Source: Clostridia bacterium (lineage in GTDB: Bacteria; Bacillota; Clostridia; Oscillospirales; Acutalibacteraceae). From it: DNA of 64,000 bases. Each line of letters opens with the position of its first letter. The stretch's first letter is position 1. Positions 25,260-34,238 of this stretch are shown piece after piece. The stretch is from positions 1 through 64,000 of the forward strand of contig JAGALQ010000007.1 in assembly GCA_017625095.1 (NCBI GenBank), read 5' to 3'. The translations under genes were made by a program, and so were the position numbers. A model generated the notes under the pieces. That model saw only the letters and a program-made list of their open reading frames with translations, ran no database searches and was not told where the DNA came from.

Positions 25260-26696
25260 ATGAATTTATATACTCTTCTTAAAGGTGCAGGTTACGATGC
25301 CGCAGGCATAACAGATGCCGAGGTCTCACTTGTCACCGAGGATTCCAGAAAGGTAACCGCAGGCAGTGTTTTTGTCTGCGTCAAGGGTGCAAGGTTTGAC
25401 GGTCACGATGCTGCCGCCGATGCTGTTGCAAACGGCGCGATGCTCATTGTTGCCGAGCGCGATACAGGTGCGCCCAATCAGTTAATAGTCAACGATTCAA
25501 GAGAAGCGTTTTCGCTTCTCTCTGCGTCGTTTTTCGGCAATCCGTCACGAAAGCTTCGTTTGGTTGGTATCACCGGCACAAACGGCAAAACAACAACCTG
25601 TTTTCTGCTCAAGTCGGTTTTTGAAAACCTCGGTCACAAGACGGGTCTTGTCGGCACGGTGAAGAATATTGTCGGCGATAAAGAGTATCCCGCAAATCTT
25701 ACAACTCCCGATCCGTTTGAGCTCAATTCTCTTTTTGCTCAGATGGTTGATGCAGGCTGTGAATTCTGCGTTATGGAGGTTTCTTCTCAGGCACTTGCTC
25801 AGCAGAGAGTGGCAGGGCTTCATTATGAGGTTGCTGCGTTTACAAATCTCACGCAGGATCATCTCGATTATCACGGAACGTTTGAGAATTATATTGCGGC
25901 AAAGCATAAGCTGTTTGAAAACTGCGATAAGGCGGTTGTGAATGCCGATGATGAAGCATATAAGGCTATGGTTGACGGTACGGACTGTGAGGTCGTAACT
26001 TGTTCAGCAAGACGTGACAGCGCGGATTATTCTGCAAAGAACATAGAACATAAGCCGGGCGGAGTGTCATATATTCTTGTCGGTATCGGTAAGCTCGAAA
26101 GAATCAAAATGCGTATACCGGGCGGATTTACGGTATATAATTCTATGACGGCTGCTGTATGTGCCGTTCAGCTCGGTCTGTCTTTCTCTGATATTGCACG
26201 TGCTCTCTCCGAAGCTGCAGGTGTGCCCGGCAGAATTGAGGTTGTGCCTACCGATACGGATTATACGGTTATCATCGACTACGCACATTCACCTGACGGA
26301 CTTGAGAATATACTTGCTTCACTGCGCAAAATCGCTCGCGGCAGAATCATAACAGTGTTCGGCTGCGGCGGTGACAGAGATCGTACAAAACGCCCGAAGA
26401 TGGGCAAAATTGCCGCTGATATGTCCGACTTCGTTATTATTACGTCTGATAATCCGCGTACGGAAAATCCCGATGCAATTGTTGAGGAAGTGGCTCTCGG
26501 CGCAAAAGATGCCAGGATTCCCGTTGTGAAAATTGTTGACAGAACTCAGGCTATAGAATTTGCCCTCAATGAAGCAGAGGAGAATGACATTATTCTTCTT
26601 GCAGGCAAGGGACACGAAACTTATCAGATAATCGGTACGGAAAAGAAACATTATGATGAGCGAGAGGTTGTAAGAAATCTTCTCGGCAACAAATAG
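25260..26696 (+). CDS. murE: UDP-MurNAc-tripeptide synthetase, meso-DAP type
   Basis: 478 aa. Start at 25260 (MNLYTLLKG) after AGGGAAGGA; a codon at 25221 in frame adds an unlikely tail. ATP site GITGTNGKTTTCFLL, then HLDYHGTFENYIAAKHKLF and the substrate motif TSDNPRTENPDAI. The DNPR sequence is the signature of enzymes that add meso-diaminopimelate, so the cell wall is predicted to be of the DAP type. Acts in the cytoplasm before MurF, whose gene is next. Confidence 0.96.
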   Translation: MNLYTLLKGAGYDAAGITDAEVSLVTEDSRKVTAGSVFVCVKGARFDGHDAAADAVANGAMLIVAERDTGAPNQLIVNDSREAFSLLSASFFGNPSRKLRLVGITGTNGKTTTCFLLKSVFENLGHKTGLVGTVKNIVGDKEYPANLTTPDPFELNSLFAQMVDAGCEFCVMEVSSQALAQQRVAGLHYEVAAFTNLTQDHLDYHGTFENYIAAKHKLFENCDKAVVNADDEAYKAMVDGTDCEVVTCSARRDSADYSAKNIEHKPGGVSYILVGIGKLERIKMRIPGGFTVYNSMTAAVCAVQLGLSFSDIARALSEAAGVPGRIEVVPTDTDYTVIIDYAHSPDGLENILASLRKIARGRIITVFGCGGDRDRTKRPKMGKIAADMSDFVIITSDNPRTENPDAIVEEVALGAKDARIPVVKIVDRTQAIEFALNEAEENDIILLAGKGHETYQIIGTEKKHYDEREVVRNLLGNK

Positions 26697-26712
26697 AATC
26701 GGAGGGTAAAAA

Positions 26713-28059
26713 TTGATACCTCTTACTTTAAAAGAAATCGGCGCGGTGCTCGGCTGCACCTGCGGTGAAGATAAACAGGTGCTCAGTGTGTGCACCGACA
26801 CAAGAAAAATTACCGAAGGCAGTCTTTTTATCGCTCTTGTCGGTGAGCGTTTTGACGGTCACGATTTTGTGGAAGCTGCCTTTGAAAAGGGTGCAGTTGC
26901 TGCTGTATGCTCCAGACCCGTTGATTCTGACGGAGAAGTGCTCGTTGTTGAAAACACAGGCAAGGCTCTGCTTGATATTGCCGCATATTACCGCTCACTG
27001 TTTTCGATTCCGTTTGTCGGAATTACGGGCAGTGTCGGTAAAACTACTACAAAAGAAATGGTTTATGCCGTTTTGTCAGAAAAATTCAACACACTCAAAA
27101 ACGAAGGCAATCTCAATAACGAAATAGGTCTGCCTACAACGGTTTTCCGCCTTGACAGTGATTATGAGGCGGCGATACTTGAAATGGGTATGAGTGCTTT
27201 CGGTGAGATATCAAGACTTGCCGCCGTAGCACAGCCCAACGTCGGAATAATAACAAAAATCGGTGTTTCACATATCGAGCACCTCGGTTCACGCGAGGGT
27301 ATCCTCAAGGCAAAACTTGAAATTCTCGACGGCCTCAAGCCGGGTGCACCGCTCATTGTTAACGGTGACGATGACCTTCTTTCTGCCGTTAAACTCAGTG
27401 ACCGACGCGTAATTACCTTCGGTATTGATAACACAGCGTGTGATTACAGAGCGATTGATATCAGACAGGACGGTTATTCGACAAGCTTTACCGTTTTGTT
27501 TGACGGCGGTCAGCAGCAGGTGACAATACCTACCGTCGGCACACACAATGTCTATAATGCTCTTTCTGCTTTTGCGGCAGGTATATTCCTCGGCGTAACA
27601 CCCGAGAGTGCCGCAAACGGACTTTCAAAATACGTTACCTCAGGTATGCGCCAGAATGTGCGCGATATTAACGGCATCACGCTTATTGAGGATTGCTACA
27701 ATGCAAGTCCCGATTCTGTCCGTGCAGCTGCTGAGGTGCTTGTCGGTATGAATGCAGGCACAAAAGTGCTGGTCTTCGGCGATATGCTTGAACTCGGCGA
27801 TATTTCCGAGCAGGCACACCGTGAGGTGGGTAAGCTCGTTGCTCAAAAGGGAATTGATCGCTTTTATACCTACGGCAATATGGCTGCTCTTGCGGCTGAG
27901 GAAGCGGAAAAATGCGGTGCAGGATGTGTTAAAGCATTTGATGATAAGCTTCAGCTTGCGCTTGAGCTTAAAGCGGCACTTGTTTCAGGAGATGCGGTGC
28001 TGTTTAAAGCCAGCAGGGGAATGAAGCTTGAAGAAGCAATCAAAAGTTTTACTGAATAA
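26713..28059 (+). CDS. murF: UDP-MurNAc-pentapeptide synthase
   Basis: 448 aa, TTG start after GGAGGG. Mur ligase pattern: FVGITGSVGKTTTKEMVYAVL (ATP loop), NEGNLNNEIGLPTTVFRL, EMGMSAFGEISRLAAVAQP, HIEHLGSREGILKAKLE and LIEDCYNASPDSVRAA. It adds D-Ala-D-Ala to the UDP-MurNAc-tripeptide made by MurE. mraY follows after 16 nt. Confidence 0.96.
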   Translation: MIPLTLKEIGAVLGCTCGEDKQVLSVCTDTRKITEGSLFIALVGERFDGHDFVEAAFEKGAVAAVCSRPVDSDGEVLVVENTGKALLDIAAYYRSLFSIPFVGITGSVGKTTTKEMVYAVLSEKFNTLKNEGNLNNEIGLPTTVFRLDSDYEAAILEMGMSAFGEISRLAAVAQPNVGIITKIGVSHIEHLGSREGILKAKLEILDGLKPGAPLIVNGDDDLLSAVKLSDRRVITFGIDNTACDYRAIDIRQDGYSTSFTVLFDGGQQQVTIPTVGTHNVYNALSAFAAGIFLGVTPESAANGLSKYVTSGMRQNVRDINGITLIEDCYNASPDSVRAAAEVLVGMNAGTKVLVFGDMLELGDISEQAHREVGKLVAQKGIDRFYTYGNMAALAAEEAEKCGAGCVKAFDDKLQLALELKAALVSGDAVLFKASRGMKLEEAIKSFTE

Positions 28060-28075
28060 GGGTAAGGTGCTTTGA

Positions 28076-29098
28076 ATGAACACGTATCTGGCTTTTGCTC
28101 TCTCTGCTGTAATAGCTTTCGGTGTTACCGCAATTCTCGGTATTGTTATGGTGCCGTGGCTTCGCAGGCTTAAATTCGGGCAGACTATTCTTGATATCGG
28201 TCCGAAATGGCACAAAAGCAAGCAGGGCACACCCACTATGGGCGGACTTATGTTCATTATCGGCACGTTAACTGCGGTTGCCGTTGTCTTTCTGACGGAT
28301 AAACTCAAAGGCTCGGATATTATTGCAGGCGATAATCTTGTGCGCTCCGCTATGTATACCAAGCTGTTTTCGGGCTTGATTATGGCGCTGACACTTGCAC
28401 TTATCGGCTTTGTTGACGACTATATAAAGGTTGTTAAAAAAAGAAATCTCGGTTTGACTGCAAGACAGAAAACCATGATGCAGCTGCTTGTAATTATTGC
28501 CTATCTCGGCAGTCTTAGACTTGCAGGCTGTACGTTTATGTTTATTCCGTTTTACGGTTCAACAGGCGATCTCGGAATATTCTTCTTCCTTTTCGGAATC
28601 GTTCTCATATACGGTGCGACAAATGCAGTCAACTTTACCGATGGTGTTGACGGGCTCTGCTCTTCGGTTACACTTTCGTCGGCTGCGGCGTTTATTGTTA
28701 TTGCTTTTATGCGTAACAATCTCGGTGCAGGCATTGTTGCCGCCGCACTTGCAGGTGCGTGTGCAGGCTTTCTTATCTGGAACTGGAACCCCGCAAAGGT
28801 TTTTATGGGCGATACGGGCTCAATGTTCCTTGGCGGAATGGTGGTGGCGCTCGCTTATGCGGTTGACTGTCCGCTGATTCTTCTGCCCGTCGGCCTGATA
28901 TATTTTATCGAAGGTCTTTCCGATGTTTTGCAGATCGGATATTTTAAGCTAACGAACGGAAAACGCATTTTTAAAATGGCTCCCATCCATCATCATTTTG
29001 AAATGAGCGGATGGAAAGAAAAGAAAATTGTTGTTGTTTTTACAGCTGTCAATATTATCGGCTGTGCAGTCGGCATAGCGTTTATCAGGTTCGGCTGA
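28076..29098 (+). CDS. mraY: Phospho-MurNAc-pentapeptide transferase
   Basis: 340 aa with about ten membrane helices. Family motifs: KQGTPTMGGLMFI, FVDDYIKVVKKRNLGL (Asp-Asp), ATNAVNFTDGVDGLCS and MGDTGSMFLGG, with PIHHHFEMSGWKE near the end. Forms lipid I on undecaprenyl phosphate. In most bacteria murD comes next; here only 39 nt separate mraY from ftsW. Confidence 0.97.
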   Translation: MNTYLAFALSAVIAFGVTAILGIVMVPWLRRLKFGQTILDIGPKWHKSKQGTPTMGGLMFIIGTLTAVAVVFLTDKLKGSDIIAGDNLVRSAMYTKLFSGLIMALTLALIGFVDDYIKVVKKRNLGLTARQKTMMQLLVIIAYLGSLRLAGCTFMFIPFYGSTGDLGIFFFLFGIVLIYGATNAVNFTDGVDGLCSSVTLSSAAAFIVIAFMRNNLGAGIVAAALAGACAGFLIWNWNPAKVFMGDTGSMFLGGMVVALAYAVDCPLILLPVGLIYFIEGLSDVLQIGYFKLTNGKRIFKMAPIHHHFEMSGWKEKKIVVVFTAVNIIGCAVGIAFIRFG

Positions 29099-29137
29099 TA
29101 TACTAATATAATGTTATAAAAAAGGAGGCGTCGGGAT

Positions 29138-30349
29138 TTGAGCAATTCACGTTTGAAAATCAATAATAAGTTGCTCGATAAAAAGTGGATAGCCAAGGGA
29201 AATATGGATGTAGGCTTTCTGCTTACTGTTTTTCTTCTTCTTGCCATCGGACTTATTATGCTCGCTTCCGCCGGCTATTCGCTTGCATATTACAAAAAAG
29301 AGGATAGCTATGATTATATCCGTGATCAGGTAAAGTACGCAGTCATCGGTCTGATTATGATGTATGTAATATCAAGGATAAATTATAATTATTTCAGACG
29401 TTTTGTTCTCATTGGTGTCGGCGGATCTGTTGTTCTGCTGCTGGCGGCGCTTGTTGTTGCCAAGGTGAAAGAAAGTGCAAATCCGGGCGGCGGTGAAGAA
29501 TTCGGTCGCTGGATCAGTATTCCGGGTATAGGTCAGTTTCAGCCTTCGGAACTTGCGAAGGTGGGTCTGATTGCTTTTTATGCATGGGGCTGTGAAAAAT
29601 ATCATAACCTGATTATCAGCAAGGATCAGCAGGTTTCGATAAAAACTGCCGTTGTTTTCGGATCTGTCGGCATAATGTTCACTCTTCTTGTCTTTCTTGA
29701 GCATCATCTGTCAGGTACTATTCTTTTCTTCCTCCTGACAATTGCAATGCTTTATCTCGGCGGATTCAATAAATGGTGGTTCAGAATTCTGATACCGGTG
29801 ATTTTGCTGGTCGTTGTCGTTTTTGTCATTAACCCCGATTTTCTCGGAATTATTGATGAATATCAGCAGGAGCGTATTATCGCCTGGAAGGATAAGAGCT
29901 ATGATCCTGACGGTGCACGCTGGCAGATAAATAATTCACTTTACGCAATAGGCTCGGGCGGCCTTTTGGGTCAGGGACTCGGTGAATCCAAAATGAAGCA
30001 TCTTTACGTTTCTGAGTCTCAGAGTGACTTTATTTTTTCAATTGTCTGTGAAGAGCTCGGCTTTATCGGTGCAGCTTTTGTGCTCGTGCTCTATGCCTTG
30101 CTCATATACCGCGGCTATAAAATCGGTATGAAGTGTCAGTCAAAATTCGGTATGCTTCTTGTTGTCGGTATTATGGTTCAGATCGGTCTTCAGACAATTC
30201 TCAACGTTTTTGTTGTAACTGATTTCTTCCCGAATACGGGTATAAGCCTGCCGTTTTTCAGTGCAGGCGGTACGTCGCTGATTATTCTGCTGTGTGAAAT
30301 GGGAATGGTGCTTTCTGTTTCAAGGCAGACAAATATGATAAAAGAATAG
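29138..30349 (+). CDS. ftsW: FtsW/RodA/SpoVE-family peptidoglycan polymerase
   Basis: 403 aa, TTG start after AAAGGAGG. Ten-helix SEDS protein: GRWISIPGIGQFQPSELAKVG (conserved loop), LEHHLSGTILFFL (in place of EPDLGT), YQQERIIAWKD, NNSLYAIGSGGLLGQGLGES and the end FFSAGGTSLIILL. Polymerises glycan strands with a class B PBP, here most likely the PBP encoded in the same cluster. The Asp of the usual DLGTA loop appears as HHLSG, so the lipid II-binding region deviates from the common consensus. Confidence 0.92.
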   Translation: MSNSRLKINNKLLDKKWIAKGNMDVGFLLTVFLLLAIGLIMLASAGYSLAYYKKEDSYDYIRDQVKYAVIGLIMMYVISRINYNYFRRFVLIGVGGSVVLLLAALVVAKVKESANPGGGEEFGRWISIPGIGQFQPSELAKVGLIAFYAWGCEKYHNLIISKDQQVSIKTAVVFGSVGIMFTLLVFLEHHLSGTILFFLLTIAMLYLGGFNKWWFRILIPVILLVVVVFVINPDFLGIIDEYQQERIIAWKDKSYDPDGARWQINNSLYAIGSGGLLGQGLGESKMKHLYVSESQSDFIFSIVCEELGFIGAAFVLVLYALLIYRGYKIGMKCQSKFGMLLVVGIMVQIGLQTILNVFVVTDFFPNTGISLPFFSAGGTSLIILLCEMGMVLSVSRQTNMIKE

Positions 30350-30360
30350 GGTGCAAGTAT

Positions 30361-31485
30361 ATGCTTAACGGAAAAAATATTGTTTTTGCTGCCGGCGGTA
30401 CGGGTGGACATATCAACCCTGCGCTTGCGGTTGCAGGCGAAATACGCAAACGCTACCCGGGGGCAAATATCCTCTTTATCGGTACAGCCGAGAAGATGGA
30501 AGCCCGTCTTGTTCCTGCTGCGGGATTTGATTTCAAAACAATTCAGATCAGCGGATTCAACCGTGTTCTTAATCTCAACGGCATCAAGCAGAATATCAAA
30601 ACACTTTCATATCTTCTCAAATCCTCTTCTCAGGCTAAGAAGATTATAAAAGAATTCAATGCTGATGCGGTTATCGGCTTCGGCGGTTACGTAAGCGGAC
30701 CTGTTGTGCGTGCTGCCGCAAAGCTCGGTATCCCCACTGCAGTACACGAGCAGAACGCTTTCCCGGGTATGACTAATAAAACCCTCGCCAAAATGGTAGA
30801 TGCCGTAATGCTTACGGAGGAGAGCGTTGCACAGTATATGCAGCCGAAAAATCCTCCCGTTGTAACGGGTCTTCCCGTCAGAGGCGAGCTTCTTGAAACT
30901 GACAGAGATATTGCCCGTGCCGAGCTGGGCCTTGATGACAAACCGTTTATTCTTTCTATGGGCGGCAGCCTCGGTGCAAAGGCAATAAACGATTCAATGC
31001 TTGAGGTTATAGCTAGCCGTTCACAGAAGAATGACTGCGTGTTTATGCACGCAACAGGTAAGGACTGTAAAGACTTCCCCGAAAGACTTGCCGAAAAGGG
31101 TATTGACCTTAATAATAAGAATATTATCATCAGAGATTATATTGACGATATGCACCGTTGCCTTGCGGCTGCGGATCTTGTTATCTGCCGTGCAGGTGCA
31201 AGCTCACTGTGCGAATTTCAGGTAATGGGTAAGCCGTCAATCCTCATCCCTTATCCCTTTGCAACAGAGAACCATCAGTATCACAACGCAAAGGCGCTTG
31301 CCGATAAAGGTGCGGCAATACTTATTGAAGAAAAAAATCTCACACCTGCAGTACTTATGCAGCATATCGATACACTGCTTGAAAGCCCGGGCAAACTCAC
31401 ACAGATGGGTAAAGCCGCTAAGCAGATGGCGGTTACCGATGCTACATCGAGAATTGTTAAGGTTATCGAAGGCATAATAAAGTAA
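30361..31485 (+). CDS. murG: Lipid II-forming GlcNAc transferase
   Basis: 374 aa. GT-B enzyme: AAGGTGGHINPALAVAGEI at the N-terminus, FGGYVSGPVVRAA, HEQNAFPGMTNKTLAK, the second-domain loop SMGGSLGAKAIND and CRAGASSLCEFQVMGKPSILIP with the donor-binding Glu. Transfers GlcNAc from UDP-GlcNAc to lipid I at the inner membrane face. ATG 11 nt after ftsW. Confidence 0.97.
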   Translation: MLNGKNIVFAAGGTGGHINPALAVAGEIRKRYPGANILFIGTAEKMEARLVPAAGFDFKTIQISGFNRVLNLNGIKQNIKTLSYLLKSSSQAKKIIKEFNADAVIGFGGYVSGPVVRAAAKLGIPTAVHEQNAFPGMTNKTLAKMVDAVMLTEESVAQYMQPKNPPVVTGLPVRGELLETDRDIARAELGLDDKPFILSMGGSLGAKAINDSMLEVIASRSQKNDCVFMHATGKDCKDFPERLAEKGIDLNNKNIIIRDYIDDMHRCLAAADLVICRAGASSLCEFQVMGKPSILIPYPFATENHQYHNAKALADKGAAILIEEKNLTPAVLMQHIDTLLESPGKLTQMGKAAKQMAVTDATSRIVKVIEGIIK

Positions 31486-31493
31486 CGCTGATT

Positions 31494-31540
31494 CACCTCA
31501 CGGCATAGTATGGCTTATGTCACTATGCTTTTGTGAGGTG
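31494..31540 (+). promoter_or_regulatory. Hairpin masking the murA ribosome site
   Basis: CACCTCAC (31494-31501) pairs perfectly with GTGAGGTG (31533-31540), which contains the GAGGTG ribosome site of murA; inside, GCATAGT (31503-31509) pairs with ACTATGC (31522-31528). Fifteen base pairs in two helices end 4 nt before ATG 31545. No T run follows, so it is not a simple terminator. Confidence 0.6.
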
Positions 31541-31544
31541 CGAT

Positions 31545-32801
31545 ATGTCACGTTTTGTGGTTGAAGGTTCAAACAGAATTGACGGAAAAATCAGGGTTCA
31601 AGGCTCAAAAAACGGAGTGTTGCCGCTGCTGTCGGCATCTGTGCTGGTTTCGGGTGAAAGCGTTTTTAAAGGTTGTCCCGAGCTTACCGATGTCAAAGCA
31701 GCGATAAATATACTTACATATCTCGGTTGCCGTGCGGAGCAAAAGGACGGTGTGATATGTGTTGATTCTTCAGGAGCTGATAAATTTACTATAACGGAAG
31801 AGCTTATGCGCGAAATGCGTTCTTCCGTTGTCTTTCTCGGTGCTTTGCTCGGTCGTTTCGGCAGAGCTGAAATGTCGGCACCGGGCGGATGTGAAATAGG
31901 TCTCAGGCCGATTGATCTGCATCTTGAAGCGATGCGTGCACTCGGTGCGGTTATTGATGAAACGGGCGGTAAGCTCGTTTGCTCGTGTCCGCAAGGTCTG
32001 AAGGGTGCCAGAATATCGCTTTCTTTTCCGAGTGTCGGTGCAACGGAAAACATACTGCTTGCCGCGTGCACTGCAAAGGGCGAAACGCTGCTGATAAATG
32101 CGGCGAGAGAGCCTGAAATAATCGAGCTTGCCGACTTTTTGAACGCTTGCGGAGCAAAAATCAGCGGTGCAGGCGAGAGCGTTATAAGAGTTGAAGGTGT
32201 TGACAAGCTTTGTCCGTGTGAGCACAGTGTGTGGCAGGACAGAATTGCGGCGACAACCTATATGTCTGCGGCGGCTGTTACCGGCGGCAGACTTGAGCTT
32301 GAGATGAACAGACCTTCACTTTTGCTGCCTGTAATTGAGCTTTTTGAAAAAACAGGTTGCGTTATTGATATAAAAGGAAGTAAAATAAATATTAAAGGTG
32401 CTTCGCGCCTCAAAAAATTCGGAATAATAAGAACGATGCCGTATCCGGGTTTTCCGACTGATTCGCAGGCGGATTTTGCCGTGATGGCAAGTGTTGCACA
32501 GGGTACGTGCACCATTGTTGAAAATATATTCGAAAACAGATTCAAATATGTCAGTCAGTTGAGAAAAATGGGTGCACAGATTCGTATTGAAAACCGCGTC
32601 GCCGTTATTGAAGGAGTCAGCAGGCTCAGCGGCGCAAATGTTGTTTCTCCCGATCTGAGAGGCGGCAGTGCGCTTGTCGTTGCGGCTATGTGTGCTGACG
32701 GCATCACTGTTGTCGATGACATATATCATATCGACAGAGGTTATGAAAAATTTGAGGAACAACTTAAAATATTGGGTGTGAAAATCAAAAGAGAGGAGTA
32801 A
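31545..32801 (+). CDS. murA: UDP-GlcNAc 1-carboxyvinyltransferase
   Basis: 418 aa. Start at 31545 (MSRFVVEGSNRIDG) after GAGGTG. Substrate-binding GSKNGVLPLLSAS and the active-site loop SAPGGCEIGLRPIDLHLEAM, in which the Cys that reacts with fosfomycin is kept. Further landmarks: FPSVGATENILLAA, RTMPYPGFPTDSQADFAVM and DLRGGSALVVAAM. First committed step of peptidoglycan synthesis. Its ribosome site is inside a strong hairpin, so translation may be controlled separately from the genes upstream. Confidence 0.95.
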   Translation: MSRFVVEGSNRIDGKIRVQGSKNGVLPLLSASVLVSGESVFKGCPELTDVKAAINILTYLGCRAEQKDGVICVDSSGADKFTITEELMREMRSSVVFLGALLGRFGRAEMSAPGGCEIGLRPIDLHLEAMRALGAVIDETGGKLVCSCPQGLKGARISLSFPSVGATENILLAACTAKGETLLINAAREPEIIELADFLNACGAKISGAGESVIRVEGVDKLCPCEHSVWQDRIAATTYMSAAAVTGGRLELEMNRPSLLLPVIELFEKTGCVIDIKGSKINIKGASRLKKFGIIRTMPYPGFPTDSQADFAVMASVAQGTCTIVENIFENRFKYVSQLRKMGAQIRIENRVAVIEGVSRLSGANVVSPDLRGGSALVVAAMCADGITVVDDIYHIDRGYEKFEEQLKILGVKIKREE

Positions 32802-32804
32802 GTT

Positions 32805-34106
32805 ATGGACGATAATAACGAGAAGTTTATAATCGGTGATAACACCGAAGGCTATAGAAGAAGTAACGTAGAATATGACCTCGATCTCTTTTCAGATCCT
32901 AAAAAACGTGAACAGCAGAATTCAGCAGGCAAAGGGTCGGCAGGATCTTCTGCTTCCGCACGAAATAAGAACGCAAAAAAGAACGCATTTTTCGGCAAAA
33001 AGAACTCTGAGCCCGTGCCGAAAAAGGAAGGACCAAGCGTAACAAGATATGCCAAGCCTCCCAAGGAGGTTGAATCACGTAACATCAGGCGTACTGTAAA
33101 GGGTCCGATTCAAAAACCTGAAAAGCAATCTGCACAAATACCGGGAAAGAGACCTGCGCGCCAACCCGTAAGAAGACCTGCGCAGAGACCTGTACAAAGA
33201 CCCGGACAGAAACCGGTTCAAATGTCTGCCAACGAGCAGAGACGCGATTATGCTCAGAAGCGTCGTGCTCAGCGTCAGCGCAGGCTGTTTATTCAGTGCG
33301 TTGCGATCGGTCTTTGTGTCACGATAGCCATGGTTGTGCTCTCACTGACCGTGTTCTTCAGAATTGATGAAATAAAAATAGAATGTGCAGGTGAACTGCC
33401 TTATTCAGATCAGGAGATTATTGCTGCAAGCGGAATCTCACTGAACGAAAATATCCTTACCTGCGATGCTGACGAAGTAGGCGCAAAACTTTCAAAGGCA
33501 CTTCCTTATATCGGAGGAGCAAAGGTGAAACGTTCACTCAACGGAAAAGTTGTGATAACCGTTGAACTTACCCCCGGCTGTTATTCTTTCTCGTTGGGAG
33601 AAAAAATTGTAGTTGTTGATCCCGAAGGTAAAGTGCTTGAGCACAAGGCAGAACAGTCGGAGGATACGTATACAGAGATAGTCGGTGCTGACCTTTCTCA
33701 GGCAACACCGGGCGAAAAGGTTGAACTGGTTGACCAGGGTATGTTCACTTTGCTGTCAGATATGTATACCAAGCTCGAAAACGCGGGCGTGAATAACGTT
33801 ACGTCAATTGATGTAACAGATGTTTATGATGTAACCATAATATATGACGGCAGAATCACGATGGAACTCGGTGATACGAATAATCTCGATAAAAAGCTTG
33901 CACTTGCGGCTATGGTTATACAGCGTGAAAATCAGATCGATCCCGAACAACACGGCATTATAGATCTCAGCGCTGTTGAGGGTAAGGCTTTCTTCAGACC
34001 TGTTGAAGCACCCGAAGAGACAACTGAAGAAGATGTTTCGGAGGAGACATCCGTGCCTGACGATGTAATTCCCGAAGTGAAGACAACAGCTCCGCCTCAA
34101 CAATAA
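32805..34106 (+). CDS. ftsQ: FtsQ/DivIB-like cell-division protein
   Basis: 433 aa. A long cytoplasmic tail (about 1-160) rich in Lys, Arg, Gln and Pro, with repeats such as RPARQPVRRPAQRPVQRPG, then one membrane helix (FIQCVAIGLCVTIAMVVLSL), a POTRA domain (IKIECAGELPYSDQEIIAASG ... start of the fold) and a DivIB-type domain (VKRSLNGKVVITVELTPG). The end is acidic and Pro-rich. Scaffold of the divisome with FtsL and FtsB. The tail is much longer than in model species. Starts 3 nt after murA. Confidence 0.87.
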   Translation: MDDNNEKFIIGDNTEGYRRSNVEYDLDLFSDPKKREQQNSAGKGSAGSSASARNKNAKKNAFFGKKNSEPVPKKEGPSVTRYAKPPKEVESRNIRRTVKGPIQKPEKQSAQIPGKRPARQPVRRPAQRPVQRPGQKPVQMSANEQRRDYAQKRRAQRQRRLFIQCVAIGLCVTIAMVVLSLTVFFRIDEIKIECAGELPYSDQEIIAASGISLNENILTCDADEVGAKLSKALPYIGGAKVKRSLNGKVVITVELTPGCYSFSLGEKIVVVDPEGKVLEHKAEQSEDTYTEIVGADLSQATPGEKVELVDQGMFTLLSDMYTKLENAGVNNVTSIDVTDVYDVTIIYDGRITMELGDTNNLDKKLALAAMVIQRENQIDPEQHGIIDLSAVEGKAFFRPVEAPEETTEEDVSEETSVPDDVIPEVKTTAPPQQ

Positions 34107-34107
34107 A

Positions 34108-34136
34108 TTGATAATAAGAATAAAGTTTTTTAAAAA
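34108..34136 (+). promoter_or_regulatory. Weak candidate promoter for ftsZ
   Basis: TTGATA (34108-34113), 17 bp, TAAAAA (34131-34136) in the 132-bp gap before ftsZ. The codon bias of ftsZ suggests expression above that of its upstream neighbours, which would need its own promoter. Confidence 0.35.
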
Positions 34137-34238
34137 TACTATTGTTTTTTTTAGAAAACTGTGATAGACTTACAATAACTGATTATGTCTAGTAGGCTAT
34201 GTGTTTATAAATAATTGCTTGACAGGAGGCAAAAAGAT

